A DNA stretch of 44,955 nucleotides. Source: Candidatus Nanopelagicales bacterium. Lineage in GTDB: Bacteria > Actinomycetota > Actinomycetes > S36-B12. The translations under genes were made by a program, and so were the position numbers. Of this stretch, positions 8,441 to 17,686 are shown one piece after another. How positions within the stretch are numbered: position 1 is the first letter of the stretch; the number at the start of each line of letters is the position of its first letter. The stretch lies in assembly GCA_023263845.1 (NCBI GenBank), contig JALQUH010000227.1, positions 1 to 44,955 on the forward strand. The letters are read 5' to 3'. Under the pieces are notes generated by a model. That model saw only the letters and a program-made list of their open reading frames with translations, was not told where the DNA came from and made no database searches.

Positions 8441-8535
8441 CCGACGTTCCGATGGTGGGGACCTGCACGGACAATTCCGCACTCTGGGTGGACAATGGGC
8501 CGAGGCCCCGGGCCCAATCGACCGAAGAGGTGCGC

Positions 8536-10392
8536 GTGACATCGACTGCGAAGACCGTCGTCCCCCTCGGCCATGTGGTCATTCGCTTCGCCGGTGATTC
8601 CGGGGATGGCATGCAGTTGACCGGCGACCGGTTCACCTCCGAGACGGCTGGTCTCGGCAATGACCTGTCCACGCTGCCGGACTTCCCCGCCGAGATTCGC
8701 GCCCCCGCTGGCACCCTGCCAGGCGTATCGGCATTCCAACTGCACTTTGCCGATCACGACATCATGACCCCTGGCGATCGACCTGACGTCCTCGTCGCGA
8801 TGAACCCCGCCGCGCTCAAGGCCAACCTGAAGGACCTGCGCCCCGGATCGGACCTCATCGTCAACACCGACGAGTTCACCAAGCGCAACCTTGAGAAGGT
8901 GGGCTACGGAGCAAACCCTCTCGAGGACGGCTCACTCGATCAGTACGCCGTCCATGACATCGCGCTCACCTCGATGACCCTGGAGGCGCTCGCCAATTTC
9001 GACGTGTCCAAGAAGGAGGCCGAGCGAGCGAAGAACATGTTCGCCCTTGGCCTGCTGTGCTGGCTGTACAGCCGGCCTACCGAAGGCACGCTGGAGTTCC
9101 TGCGCTCCAAGTTCGCCAAGAAGCCCCAGATCATGGCCGCCAACATCGCGGCCTTCGAGGCCGGTTGGTCCTTCGGTGAGACCACCGAGAGTTTCTCAGT
9201 GCGGTACGAGGTCAAGCCCGCGCCGATGGTGCCCGGGACCTACCGCAACATCACCGGCAATCCTGCTCTGGCCTACGGCCTGATCGCGGCATCTCGCCAG
9301 TCGGGCCTGCCCCTCTTCCTCGGTTCCTACCCCATCACTCCCGCGTCCGACATCCTGCATGAACTGAGCAAGCACAAGGACTTCGGTGTCGTCACGGTCC
9401 AGGCCGAGGACGAGATCGCCGGCGTGACCGCGGCCCTGGGTGCGTCGTACGCCGGATCCCTCGGTGTCACGACGACCTCCGGCCCCGGCGTTGCGCTGAA
9501 GTCCGAGGCGATCGGTCTAGCGGTCTCACTGGAGTTGCCGCTGGTGATCGTCGACGTGCAACGTGGCGGCCCATCGACGGGACTGCCCACCAAGACCGAG
9601 CAGGCCGACCTGCTCCAGGCGATGTTCGGTCGCAACGGTGAGGCCCCGGTCCCCATCGTGGCGCCGCAGTCCCCCGGTGACTGCTTCAACGCTGCCCTTG
9701 AGGCCGCGCGTATCGCCATTACCTACCGCACGCCGGTCTTCCTGCTATCGGACGGCTATCTGGCCAACGGCTCCGAGCCGTGGCGGGTGCCCGAGGTCAG
9801 CGCGCTGCCCCGCATCGACCCGGACTTTGCCACCGAGACCAACCACGACGGCGAGTTCTGGCCCTACCTCCGCAACCCGGAGACCCTGGCCCGGCCGTGG
9901 GCAGTCCCCGGAACTCCCGGGCTCGAGCATCGGATCGGGGGGCTGGAAAAGGCTGATGGCAGCGGCGACATCTCCTACGACCCAGAGAACCACGACCGCA
10001 TGGTGCGGATTCGCCAGGCCAAGGTCGATGCCATCGCCGCCACCATTCCACCTGTTGAGGTCGATGACCCGTCGGGCAAGGCCCGGGTGCTCATCCTCGG
10101 GTGGGGCTCGACGTACGGACCGATTGGCGCCGCCTGCCGGGCGGTGCGATCAGAGGGTCTGGAGGTGGCCCAGGCTCATCTTCGCCATCTCAACCCCTTC
10201 CCGGCCAATCTCGGCGAGGTTCTGCACTCCTACGACCGAGTCATCGTCCCGGAGATGAACCTCGGCCAGTTGGCCTTCCTCATCCGCGGCCGGTTCCTCG
10301 TGGATGCCATCGGCTACAACCAGGTGCGCGGATTGCCGTTCACCTCCGATGAACTCAAGCAAGCCATCACCGACGTCATCTCGAGCCTGTGA
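8536..10392 (+). CDS. korA: 2-oxoacid:acceptor (2-oxoglutarate:ferredoxin) oxidoreductase, fused gamma/alpha subunit
   Basis: GTG start at 8536 after gaagagg; N-terminal gamma domain (VIRFAGDSGDGMQLTGDRF), alpha domain YPITPASDILHEL, QAEDEIAGVTAALGASYAG. Confidence 0.92.
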   Translation: MTSTAKTVVPLGHVVIRFAGDSGDGMQLTGDRFTSETAGLGNDLSTLPDFPAEIRAPAGTLPGVSAFQLHFADHDIMTPGDRPDVLVAMNPAALKANLKDLRPGSDLIVNTDEFTKRNLEKVGYGANPLEDGSLDQYAVHDIALTSMTLEALANFDVSKKEAERAKNMFALGLLCWLYSRPTEGTLEFLRSKFAKKPQIMAANIAAFEAGWSFGETTESFSVRYEVKPAPMVPGTYRNITGNPALAYGLIAASRQSGLPLFLGSYPITPASDILHELSKHKDFGVVTVQAEDEIAGVTAALGASYAGSLGVTTTSGPGVALKSEAIGLAVSLELPLVIVDVQRGGPSTGLPTKTEQADLLQAMFGRNGEAPVPIVAPQSPGDCFNAALEAARIAITYRTPVFLLSDGYLANGSEPWRVPEVSALPRIDPDFATETNHDGEFWPYLRNPETLARPWAVPGTPGLEHRIGGLEKADGSGDISYDPENHDRMVRIRQAKVDAIAATIPPVEVDDPSGKARVLILGWGSTYGPIGAACRAVRSEGLEVAQAHLRHLNPFPANLGEVLHSYDRVIVPEMNLGQLAFLIRGRFLVDAIGYNQVRGLPFTSDELKQAITDVISSL

Positions 10393-10398
10393 GGATCT

Positions 10399-11457
10399 GT
10401 GACCGCGACTGACCTGCCCATGCCCGGCCTGGCCGGAGTTCCGCGCACTGACGAGAAGCAGACGGCGAAGTCCTTCAAGACCGACCAGGAGGTGCGCTGG
10501 TGCCCCGGCTGCGGCGACTACGCGATTCTCGCCGCGGTTCAGGGATTCCTGCCCGAGTTGGGGCTGCGCAAGGAGAACATCGTCTTCATCTCCGGCATCG
10601 GCTGCTCCTCCCGGTTCCCCTACTACATGAACACGTACGGCATGCACTCCATCCATGGACGGGCCCCAGCGATCGCCACCGGTGTCGCCGTCACTCGCCC
10701 TGACTTGTCGGTATGGGTCGTCACCGGTGACGGCGACGCCCTGTCGATCGGCGGCAACCACCTCATCCATGCGCTGCGCCGCAACGTCAATCTGAAGATC
10801 CTGCTGTTCAACAACCGGATCTACGGCCTCACGAAGGGCCAGTACTCGCCCACCTCGGAGACCGGCAAGATCACCAAATCGACACCCATGGGGTCTTTGG
10901 ACTACTCCTTCAATCCGGTCTCCATCGCCCTCGGCGCCGAGGCTTCCTTCGTGGCCCGCACGATCGACTCCGACCGCCAGCATCTGACCGAGACCCTGCG
11001 ACGAGCGGCCGCCCACGAGGGCACTGCGCTGGTGGAGATCCTGCAGAACTGCAACATCTTCAACGATGATGCCTGGGCCCCGCTGAAGGACATCGACACG
11101 CGCGACGACATGCTCATCCGGCTCGTGGACGGCGAGCAGATCCGCTTCGGCACGGATGGGCAGCATGCGGTGGTGCGCGGCAAGGACGGACACATCACGG
11201 TCGCCGAGGCTGCCGAGGTGGACGAGTCCGACATCATCGTCTTCGACTCCCACGCTAAGGACCCCGGTCTCGCGTTCGCACTGTCCCGACTAGCCGACTT
11301 CCACTCGCTCGCCGACACCGCAATCGGTGTCTTCCGCGATGTCCAGCGACCCTCCTATAACCGACTCGTGCGCGAGCAGGTCGCTGCTGCACAGGGTGCA
11401 CAGGAGCCCGATCTGCAGGCACTCCTGCTGGGCAAGGACACATGGACGGTCAACTGA
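10399..11457 (+). CDS. korB: 2-oxoacid:ferredoxin oxidoreductase beta subunit (TPP-binding)
   Basis: RWCPGCGDYAILAAVQ, SGIGCSSRFPYY, GDGDALSIGGNHLIHALRRN, NNRIYGLTKGQYSPT. Confidence 0.93.
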   Translation: MTATDLPMPGLAGVPRTDEKQTAKSFKTDQEVRWCPGCGDYAILAAVQGFLPELGLRKENIVFISGIGCSSRFPYYMNTYGMHSIHGRAPAIATGVAVTRPDLSVWVVTGDGDALSIGGNHLIHALRRNVNLKILLFNNRIYGLTKGQYSPTSETGKITKSTPMGSLDYSFNPVSIALGAEASFVARTIDSDRQHLTETLRRAAAHEGTALVEILQNCNIFNDDAWAPLKDIDTRDDMLIRLVDGEQIRFGTDGQHAVVRGKDGHITVAEAAEVDESDIIVFDSHAKDPGLAFALSRLADFHSLADTAIGVFRDVQRPSYNRLVREQVAAAQGAQEPDLQALLLGKDTWTVN

Positions 11458-12389
11458 GCACGTCCAAGGCACCGAGGTCCGAGGTCACCAGCGGGCTTCT
11501 CTTCGGCCTGCTCGCCTACGGTCTGTGGGGCACCTTCCCGCTGTATTTCTCCCTCTTCGACGAACTGAATCCGGTCGAGGTGGTTGCCTACCGCATCACC
11601 TGGTCACTGATCTTCTGCGTCATCCTTATTGCCATCTTCGGCGACTGGCGAGCGGTGCGGTCGATCCTCCGATCGCCGCGGCAGCTGGCACTGCTCGGTA
11701 CCGCATCGGTCGCGATCGCCATCAACTGGACGACATATGTCTACTCGGTGTCCACCAATCAGGTCGTCGAAGCAGCGTTGGGCTACTTCATCAACCCCCT
11801 CGTCACGGTGGCCATGGGTGTCGTCATCCTGCGCGAGCGGCTACGCAGGCCGCAGTGGTCGGCCGTGGCAATCGCGGCGGTCGGCGTGGTCATCATCGGG
11901 GTGGCCAAGGGCGCCGCGCCCTGGGTGGGCCTGATCCTGGCCTTCAGTTTCGGTACCTACGGGCTGATGAAGAAGTTGGCTGGCGCGGGCGCCCTACCGG
12001 GGCTGACGGTGGAGACGTTGCTGCTCCTACCGGTCGCGGGCGTGGTACTCGGCTACTTCCAGGTGCACGGCGGGACGGCTATCGCCACGCACGGATGGGG
12101 CCTGGGCACACTCCTCGCGCTCCTCGGACCGGTCACCGCCATCCCTCTCATGGCCTACGCCGCAGCCGCGAACCGGCTCCCCCTTGCGACCGTTGGCATC
12201 CTGCAGTACCTCACACCAACGATCATTTTCATCATGGGCATCACGATCTTCGGCGACAGCGTGTCCGCCTTCCAGTTGCTTGGCTTCTGCCTCATCTGGA
12301 CGGCCCTGGCCGTCTTCTCCTACGACACGGTGCGGCACTCGCGGCGAGCCTCTCCGCTGGACGCGCTCGAGGTGGCCGAGCCGACGTAG
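11442..12389 (+). CDS. rarD: RarD/EamA-family permease
   Basis: GLLAYGLWGTFPLYFSLFDELNPVEVVAYRITWSL, INWTTYVYSVSTNQVVEAALGYFINPLVTVAMGVVILRERLR; about 10 hydrophobic segments; start overlaps the korB end. Confidence 0.88.
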   Translation: MDGQLSTSKAPRSEVTSGLLFGLLAYGLWGTFPLYFSLFDELNPVEVVAYRITWSLIFCVILIAIFGDWRAVRSILRSPRQLALLGTASVAIAINWTTYVYSVSTNQVVEAALGYFINPLVTVAMGVVILRERLRRPQWSAVAIAAVGVVIIGVAKGAAPWVGLILAFSFGTYGLMKKLAGAGALPGLTVETLLLLPVAGVVLGYFQVHGGTAIATHGWGLGTLLALLGPVTAIPLMAYAAAANRLPLATVGILQYLTPTIIFIMGITIFGDSVSAFQLLGFCLIWTALAVFSYDTVRHSRRASPLDALEVAEPT

Positions 12390-12399
12390 CCGCGAGATC

Positions 12400-12418
12400 G
12401 GGCACCGCGGAAGTGCCC
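12400..12418. terminator. Small hairpin between convergent rarD and luxR genes
   Basis: gggcac-cgcggaa-gtgccc perfect 6-bp stem, no clear U-tract. Confidence 0.35.
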
Positions 12419-12448
12419 AGGCGACCATGCGCACCGCACGCGGAAGCC

Positions 12449-13213
12449 CTATAGACCAACGCGCTTGGCCCTGACCAAGAGATCGGCGCGGCCCTTGGCC
12501 CCGAGGAGCCCGCTGAGATTCGTGACGTCTGCCTTGATGGTTGCCTGGGAGTACCCGAGCATCGTGGCGATCTCGCGAGTGGATCGACCCTCGCGCAGGT
12601 TGACCAGAATCTCCCGCTGACGTGCCGTGAACTCCAACGGAGGCGCATCGGTCGCCAGCGCTCGAGTCTCGCCGTTGCGCTGCGCATCGGCGATGACCCA
12701 CAGCGCTGTGGCGTCGCACATGGCGTCAAGGACCGCGCGCAGCTGCCAGGTGCGGTCCACGGCCTCTTCGAAGAACAGGACAAGGAATCCGATCGGCGCG
12801 CCTCGATGGACGATAGGCACAAACCCAATATCCCCACGCGGGGCGAGGCCGCGGAAGAAGGGGGCCGCGAGCGGGTATTCGTCGGCCACCTGCTCGGCAG
12901 ACATAAACTTCTCCACCCCGGTGCGGAAGGTTTCCGCGCCCGGAAGGTGCATCGAGGCCGTAACCGTCTGGTAGACCCGCGTTGCGCGGGGACCGACGCC
13001 GTGGGAGCCCACGAGGTCCAACGTGGCGCCGTCCGTGCGCACCGAGTAGATGAGCGCGCCCCCGGCCCGGTAAGGGGCCAGCAGTCCGCGCACCATGGCG
13101 TAGGCCACCGTGTCGCCATCGGGGAAGTCCCGAAGGGTCTTGAGGAAGGAAAGCAGCGGCGCAGCGTCCGGGGCATGCCGGTCCCCAGAACGACGACCCT
13201 TGCTCTGAGCCAT
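12449..13213 (-). CDS. LuxR-family transcriptional regulator with GAF-like N-terminal sensor
   Basis: C-terminal PPLEFTARQREILVNLREGRSTREIATMLGYSQATIKADVTNLSGLLGAKGRADLLVRAKR (LuxR HTH); start MAQSKGRRS at 13213 preceded by GGGAGGTG. Confidence 0.8.
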   Translation of the reverse strand: MAQSKGRRSGDRHAPDAAPLLSFLKTLRDFPDGDTVAYAMVRGLLAPYRAGGALIYSVRTDGATLDLVGSHGVGPRATRVYQTVTASMHLPGAETFRTGVEKFMSAEQVADEYPLAAPFFRGLAPRGDIGFVPIVHRGAPIGFLVLFFEEAVDRTWQLRAVLDAMCDATALWVIADAQRNGETRALATDAPPLEFTARQREILVNLREGRSTREIATMLGYSQATIKADVTNLSGLLGAKGRADLLVRAKRVGL

Positions 13214-13241
13214 CGCGTTCACCTCCCGGTGGACACTTTCG

Positions 13242-13301
13242 CCGAGTGTGCGCCCCCGTGCGCCGAAATCGCCCAAAGTCGACCCGCGAGCGCACACTCG
13301 G
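13242..13301. promoter_or_regulatory. Inverted repeat upstream of the LuxR-type regulator
   Basis: ccgagtgtgcgc (13242-13253) and gcgcacactcgg (13290-13301), perfect 12-bp arms, 36-bp spacer. Confidence 0.7.
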
Positions 13302-13436
13302 TCTCTTCGTCCACGACGATCCAGAGGGGGCAAAACGGTCATAGCCGGGCTATAGCCGCGCCAATCGGTCGAGGACGACCCCCTTCACGCACTAGACAGG
13401 GCATGTCCGCCAATCGAGGGGGTGGCGGAAAGGCTT

Positions 13437-13482
13437 CGGGCCGTCGTCTCGGATCGGGGGGATTCGACGAGACGGCGGCCCG
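13437..13482. terminator. Strong GC hairpin downstream of the nuo/polyprenyl synthase operon
   Basis: cgggccgtcgtctcg (13437-13451) / cgagacggcggcccg (13468-13482), 14/15 pairing; no long U-tract. Confidence 0.55.
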
Positions 13483-13606
13483 AATTCATTTCCGCTCCAT
13501 GACGCGCGGGACGAAGCAATCCCTAGTGCCCTGGGGGACCGGCAGCCTTCCCGCGGCGCTCAGGCAGGCCGACCATGACCGACCTAGCCACCCGCCTCAT
13601 GGGTAT

Positions 13607-14605
13607 CTAGCCCGTGCGGGTGACGACGTAGTCGCACAGCACGGACATGGCATCGCGCGCTGGGATCGCCGGGAGCGGTTCGAGTGCTTCGCGAGCAAGG
13701 TCGGCCCAGTGTCTCGCCTCGACCCGAGCCCGGGCGAGCGCATCATGGCCGCGCAGCAACTCCAGCGCCTCCGCGTGCTCGTCATCGTCCGGAAGGGGTC
13801 GAGTGAGCAGGTCACGGAATCTCGGATCGAGCTCTCCCGACAGCGCGATAAGCGCCGCCAGCGTGGGCACGCCCGCCCGCAGATCAGTTCCGGGCACCTT
13901 GCCCGAGTCCCGGGAATCGCTGGTGATGTCCACGATGTCATCAGCGAGTTGGAAAGCGATGCCGATTCGTTCGCCGAAATCGGTGAGCAGGTCAACGGTG
14001 GCGGGGTCACAGCCAGCCATCAGGGAGCCGTAGCGGCCGGACGTCGCGATGAGTGAGGCGGTCTTGTCCGCAATCACCTGGATGTGATGCTCGACCGGAT
14101 CGAGTCCGTCCTCAGGGCCGATCGTCTCGCGAATCTGACCGGTGCACAGGCGCTCAAAGGTGTAGGCCTGGATGCGCACGGCCTCCGGGCCGAGGTCGGC
14201 GAGAATCCCGGAGGATTTGGCGAAGAGAAAGTCCCCGGTGAGGATGGCGACGCTGTTATCCCAGCGTGCATTCGCCGAGGCCGCACCGCGCCGGAGATCG
14301 GCTTCATCCATGACGTCGTCGTGATAGAGCGTCGCGAGGTGGGTGAGCTCGGCCACAACGGCGGCCGGCACAACGCCCGGAGCGTGCGGATCACCGAACT
14401 CCGCGGCAAGGAGCACCAGCAGTGGGCGAAAACGCTTGCCGCCGGCCTCCACAAGGTACTTCGACGCCTCGGTCACGAAGGGGTAGTCGCTGCGCACCGC
14501 GGCCAACAGCCCCGCCTCGACGCTTTCCATGCCCTGTGTAAGGCGAAGGGCAAGAGCCGGTTCCAAAACACCGAGGTCGGGGAGTCGGCCCGATGACGCA
14601 GTCAT
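13607..14605 (-). CDS. Polyprenyl diphosphate synthase (likely menaquinone side chain)
   Basis: GGKRFRPLLVLLAAEF, LYHDDVMDEADLRRG, GDFLFAKSS, AFQLADDIVDITSDSRDSGKVPGTDLRAGVPTL; start MTASSGRLPD at 14605. Confidence 0.92.
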   Translation of the reverse strand: MTASSGRLPDLGVLEPALALRLTQGMESVEAGLLAAVRSDYPFVTEASKYLVEAGGKRFRPLLVLLAAEFGDPHAPGVVPAAVVAELTHLATLYHDDVMDEADLRRGAASANARWDNSVAILTGDFLFAKSSGILADLGPEAVRIQAYTFERLCTGQIRETIGPEDGLDPVEHHIQVIADKTASLIATSGRYGSLMAGCDPATVDLLTDFGERIGIAFQLADDIVDITSDSRDSGKVPGTDLRAGVPTLAALIALSGELDPRFRDLLTRPLPDDDEHAEALELLRGHDALARARVEARHWADLAREALEPLPAIPARDAMSVLCDYVVTRTG

Positions 14606-14615
14606 GTCGCGATGG

Positions 14616-16157
14616 CTATCGCAGGAAGACCCCGGCTTGATCAATCAGATCAAGGACCGGCTGGGGCAGGATGCCGAGGAGGACCGTCACCGCGACCGAG
14701 ATCGCCAGGGCGAGGGTGGTGAACGCTGATGGGACCGTCACGGTGGCGCCGTCGCCCTCTGGCTCGCGGAAATACATGATGACGATGACTCGACCGTAGA
14801 AGAACGCGGCGATGACGCTGGAAAGAACGGCGATGATGACCGGGACTACCTGGTCCACGGCCAACGCAGAGCCAAAGACGGCGAACTTCGCGATGAAGCC
14901 GCTGGTGAGCGGGATGCCGGCCAGCGACAGCATGAAGATGGCGAACGCTGCCCCGACAACCGGTGAGCGCCGACCCAGACCGGCCCACTGCGACAGTCGA
15001 CCGGCCTCACCGCTGGCATCGCGCACCATCATGATGACGGCGAAGATGCCCAGCGTGGTGAAGGCGTATGCGGTCAGGTAGAAGATCGAGGCAGCGAGCC
15101 CCTGCGCCGACGCGGACGCAACACCCATGAGGATGAAGCCCGCCTGGGCGATCGAGGAGTAGGCGATCATGCGCTTGATGTCGGTCTGGACGACGGCGAC
15201 GATCGACCCGACCAGCATGGTGAGGCAGGCGATGACCCACATCAGCGCTTCCCAGTCCCAGCGCAGACCACCAAAGGCGACGTAGAAGACGCGCAGGATC
15301 GCGCCAAACGCAGCGACCTTGACCGTGGCAGCCATGAACGCCGTGACCGCGGAGGGAGAGCCCTGATAGACATCCGGCACCCACTGGTGGAACGGCACGG
15401 CACCGACCTTGAAGAGCAGACCCACGGCAATCAGGCCGATGCCACCGATCACCAGGTAGGTCTGACCCGGCTGAGCCGCGAGGGCGTCGGAGATAGCGGC
15501 GAACTCGACGCTGCCGGTGAACCCGTAGACCAACGCAGTACCGAAGAGGAAGAAGGCCGACGAAAAGGCACCGAGGATGAAGTACTTCATCGCGGCCTCC
15601 TGCGACAGCAGGCGACGACGACGGGCCATGCCGGCGAGAAGGTACAGCGGTAGGGACATGACCTCGAGCGAGATGAACATCATCAGCAGGTTGTTCGAGA
15701 TGACGAAGAGCATCATGCCGAGGACGGCGAAGAGGAACAGCGGCCATACCTCGGTTTGGAGATACCCCCGAGCAGTGAGTTCGCGCTCATCGGTCGAACC
15801 GGGCAGTGCCGAAGCGCGGGGCGCGAACGAGTCGCCGGCCGGGTCGAGTTGTCGCTCGGCGATGAGCATGGCGGCCACCAACGATGCGAGCAGGATCAGC
15901 CCCATGAGCACCCGGCCCGGCCCATCGAGAGCGATCGCCCCCTCCATCTCGAGGGAACGCAGGCCAGCCTGGCTGACGAGGGTCGCGAACGCCGCGATGA
16001 GTGCTCCGAAGGCGAGGAAGAGTTGGATCGTGCGACGGGCGCCGCGCGGGGCGAAGGTCTCGACGATCACGCCCACGACCGCAGCCCCTGCCACGATGAG
16101 AAGGGGCAGGATCGCGATGTAGTCGACCTCGGGGGCGCTGAGCATGTCGGTGTTCAC
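14616..16157 (-). CDS. nuoN: NADH-quinone oxidoreductase subunit N
   Basis: Multi-TM antiporter-like protein; LLMMFISLEVMSLPLYLLAG, VPDVYQGSPSAVTAFMAATVKVAAF; position in nuo operon. Confidence 0.95.
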   Translation of the reverse strand: MNTDMLSAPEVDYIAILPLLIVAGAAVVGVIVETFAPRGARRTIQLFLAFGALIAAFATLVSQAGLRSLEMEGAIALDGPGRVLMGLILLASLVAAMLIAERQLDPAGDSFAPRASALPGSTDERELTARGYLQTEVWPLFLFAVLGMMLFVISNNLLMMFISLEVMSLPLYLLAGMARRRRLLSQEAAMKYFILGAFSSAFFLFGTALVYGFTGSVEFAAISDALAAQPGQTYLVIGGIGLIAVGLLFKVGAVPFHQWVPDVYQGSPSAVTAFMAATVKVAAFGAILRVFYVAFGGLRWDWEALMWVIACLTMLVGSIVAVVQTDIKRMIAYSSIAQAGFILMGVASASAQGLAASIFYLTAYAFTTLGIFAVIMMVRDASGEAGRLSQWAGLGRRSPVVGAAFAIFMLSLAGIPLTSGFIAKFAVFGSALAVDQVVPVIIAVLSSVIAAFFYGRVIVIMYFREPEGDGATVTVPSAFTTLALAISVAVTVLLGILPQPVLDLIDQAGVFLR

Positions 16158-17686
16158 TGCTCACCTCCCTGCACGCCAATGACAGGGGGCGGATCGGTCA
16201 CACCCACGATCTGCAACGTACGTTCGACGGCGGGATTTACGACGTTGAAGACCGGTGCCGGGAACACGCCGAGCACGATCGTGAGTAGCACGACCGGTGC
16301 GAGCGCCGTGACTTCGCGGCCCTTGAGGTCGCTAATGCCCTCGACGGCGGGTGAGGCTGGACCGGTGGCGACCTTTTGGTACAGGCGCAAGGCGTAAGCG
16401 GCGGTCAGCACGATGCCGATCGTGGCAATCACGCCAACCGCGATGTAGCGGGCGAACGTGCCAAGCAGCACGAGGAACTCGCCGACGAAGCTCGCTAGGC
16501 CTGGGAGCGCCAGGGAGGACAACGTGGCGAAGAGCAGGAAGCCCGCCAAGATCGGTGCCTTCTTGTTCACACCGCCGTACGCCGCGATCGCGCTCGATCC
16601 CCCCGAGCGGTACATGAGGAATCCGGCCGCGAGGAAGAGCGCTGCCGTCGACAGACCATGAGCAAGCATGTAGATCGTCGAGCCGGAGGCACCCCAGGAC
16701 GTAAAGACGAAGATGCCGAGCGCGATGAAGCCGAAGTGCGACATCGAGCTGTAGGCGAACAGCCGCTTCATGTCGGTCTGGCCGAGGGCCACGAGGGCTC
16801 CGTAGAGGATGCCGATCACCGCCAGGGCAATGATGAGCGGTGCGTAGAACTCCGATGCCGCAGGGAAGATGGGCAGGAGATACCGGATCATGCCGAAGGT
16901 GCCGACCTTGTCGAGTACACCGATAAGCAGGACCGCGGTGGCGGGGGTCGACTCCTTGGCGGCGTCGGGGAGCCAGGTGTGGAAGGGCCACAGCGGCGCC
17001 TTGATGGCGAAGGCGATGAAGAAGCCGAGGAACAGCACCTTCTGGGTGTTGGGATCGATGTCGAGCCCCACGAGAGTGGCGAAGTCGAAGGTGCCTTGGC
17101 CCAGTTCATTGGCCGACACGACGTACAAGCCGATGAGGGCCGCGAGCATCAGCAGGCCGCCGACGAGGCTGTAGATGAGGAACTTCACCGCCGCGTAGGC
17201 CCGATTGGCTCCGCCGTAGCGTCCGATCAGGAAGTAGATCGGGATGAGCATGACCTCGAACAGCACGTAGAACAAGAAGACGTCGGTCGCCGCGAAAACA
17301 CCGATCATGAGCGTGTCGAGGACGAGCAGGAGCGCGAAGTATCCCTTCACTGCTTCATCCGGCACATCGCGCCAACCCGCGAGAATGACCACGGGGACCA
17401 AAGTGGCGGCCAGAGCCACCAGGACGAGGCCGATGCCGTCGACTCCGACGCTGTAGGAAATGCCGAACGCCGGAATCCACGGGTAGCTCTCGGTGAACTG
17501 GAAGGCCGCCGTGGACTGCCCGTCGAATTGCAGACCCATCGCGATGGTGAGCACGAGAGTGGCGAGCGCGAAGACGAGCGCCGTCTGCTTCACCAGACGG
17601 GCGCTGCCGCGGGGAATGAAGAGAATGAGCAGGCTACCGACGAGCGGCACCACCATGAGGATGGTCAGCCAGGGAATCGTTGTCAT
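16154..17686 (-). CDS. nuoM: NADH-quinone oxidoreductase subunit M
   Basis: YVLFEVMLIPIYFLIGRYGG, APLWPFHTWLPDAAKESTPATAVLLIGVLDKVGTFGMIR. Confidence 0.96.
   Translation of the reverse strand: MTTIPWLTILMVVPLVGSLLILFIPRGSARLVKQTALVFALATLVLTIAMGLQFDGQSTAAFQFTESYPWIPAFGISYSVGVDGIGLVLVALAATLVPVVILAGWRDVPDEAVKGYFALLLVLDTLMIGVFAATDVFLFYVLFEVMLIPIYFLIGRYGGANRAYAAVKFLIYSLVGGLLMLAALIGLYVVSANELGQGTFDFATLVGLDIDPNTQKVLFLGFFIAFAIKAPLWPFHTWLPDAAKESTPATAVLLIGVLDKVGTFGMIRYLLPIFPAASEFYAPLIIALAVIGILYGALVALGQTDMKRLFAYSSMSHFGFIALGIFVFTSWGASGSTIYMLAHGLSTAALFLAAGFLMYRSGGSSAIAAYGGVNKKAPILAGFLLFATLSSLALPGLASFVGEFLVLLGTFARYIAVGVIATIGIVLTAAYALRLYQKVATGPASPAVEGISDLKGREVTALAPVVLLTIVLGVFPAPVFNVVNPAVERTLQIVGVTDPPPVIGVQGGEQ

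Noticed and set aside
10150-11253. 367-aa minus-strand ORF opposite korB
   Set aside because: Shadow ORF; composition reflects antisense of coding codons.
12806-14056. 416-aa plus-strand ORF spanning the luxR promoter and the polyprenyl synthase antisense
   Set aside because: Crosses an intergenic region and two genes in antisense; no motifs, so the hairpin-rich intergenic reading is preferred.
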